Positions 52,152-52,403 of a DNA stretch of 52,403 bases are shown one piece after another; position 1 is the stretch's first letter, and every line of letters starts with the position of its first letter. The notes beneath the pieces are model-generated. The model was not told the origin of the DNA and made no database searches. It worked only from the letters and a program-made list of their open reading frames with translations. Source of the stretch: Paulinella micropora. Lineage: Eukaryota > Cercozoa > Imbricatea > Euglyphida. The DNA lies in assembly GCA_009731375.1 (NCBI GenBank), contig BJOX01000115.1, positions 802,707 to 855,109 of the forward strand. The letters are read 5' to 3'. Both the position numbers and the translations under genes were made by a program.

Positions 52152-52403
52152 TCATAATTCATTTGATAGTCCAATATCGTTCAAGCAGGTGGCACGACTT
52201 AAAGCAACATATAACAAATTCATTGACAGTAGGTCTAGATTTATCCACACTGGTGTTGTTCGGCCTTGTGAGCAGTGGATGGTGGATGAGAATGTCGGCT
52301 GGATGTCAGCATATGGTTTCTTGTCTGGTATCGTTTTTTTTCTATCAAACTTCTGCTCAATATCGTCAATCGTAATGAATATATGTTCTTTGGTATCCCT
52401 AGT
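52152..52403 (-). CDS. C-terminus of an SF1-type helicase (5' part outside window)
   Basis: On the minus strand from the window edge, 83 codons open to TGA at 52152-52154. It reads QPTFSSTIHCSQGRTTPVWI and MNLLYVALSRATCLNDIGL. TIHxSQGxT and YVALSRA are helicase motifs V and VI of superfamily 1 (Pif1/Dda/UvrD-like) enzymes. It is convergent with the lipase (stops 3-6 bases apart). It would be the main replication gene of element 2; element 1 shows no counterpart. Confidence 0.75.
   Translation of the reverse strand, partial: TRDTKEHIFITIDDIEQKFDRKKTIPDKKPYADIQPTFSSTIHCSQGRTTPVWINLDLLSMNLLYVALSRATCLNDIGLSNEL

Larger units (their letters stand above)
49199..52403. mobile_element. Element 2: left part of a second PLV-type element
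   Basis: Starts with the same terminal block as element 1 (gaaaagggggagtgatccaa and the C-rich stem) and continues past the window end. It carries an integrase, a small FCS-like protein, a GIY-YIG nuclease, a tail-protein fragment, a lipase and a helicase. The integrase is full length, so this copy is younger or better kept than element 1. Gene order after the integrase differs from element 1. Confidence 0.8.

Overview
This is nuclear DNA of a eukaryote, most likely a unicellular protist. Evidence: GT-AG introns in a long multi-exon gene, GC-rich host genes next to AT-rich inserts, a tRNA-derived SINE-like repeat, a piggyBac relative and very abundant microsatellites. The species cannot be named from the sequence. 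Ten runs of N, several beside poly-G, show a draft scaffold, and some of the oddities below may be assembly faults.

Layout. 1-7.0 kb: two tandem minus-strand copies of a secreted protein gene (signal peptide, BspA-like DUF285 region, very long Ser/Thr/Val repeat stalk, C-terminal discoidin-like 'GEYLQ' domain). 7.15-10.98 kb: a divergent plus-strand gene of alternating GEY/discoidin-like and calcium-binding EGF modules, interrupted by two lone in-frame stops. 11.25-12.06 kb: a protein-kinase-like gene that runs straight into the end of a DNA-virus-like element.

12.06 to about 26.8 kb: element 1, an AT-rich endogenous Polinton-like-virus (PLV) type element. It carries DDE-type integrases near both ends, a DNA methyltransferase, a packaging ATPase, a small basic core-like protein, a two-helix membrane protein and a very long fibre gene ending in a peptidase S74 self-cleaving chaperone. 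At least five genes carry frameshifts or stops, so it reads as a decayed provirus. No major capsid gene was recognised. Three intergenic hairpin cassettes lie between its genes.

26.8-35.6 kb: mostly non-coding, with a giant ATT/AAT array, a SINE-like repeat, a small spliced gene fragment and a broken piggyBac-type transposase with palindromic ends.

35.6-48.8 kb: one 13-kb minus-strand gene reconstructed here from splice sites. A signal-peptide exon is followed by about 15 cysteine-rich EGF/SREC-like modules (nearly all on one symmetrical phase 1-1 exon each), a helical domain, a CUB-like domain and a serine-rich stalk. A block of five exons with their introns has been duplicated recently as ~504-bp units.

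49.2-52.4 kb: element 2, a second copy of the same PLV family, entering from the same terminus. It has an intact integrase, a small FCS/F-box-like protein, a GIY-YIG endonuclease, a fragment of an acidic/basic tail protein, a class 3 lipase and, at the window edge, the C-terminus of an SF1-type helicase. The GEY-type domain occurs both in the host surface proteins and in the viral fibre, the most suggestive link between the two parts of the window.
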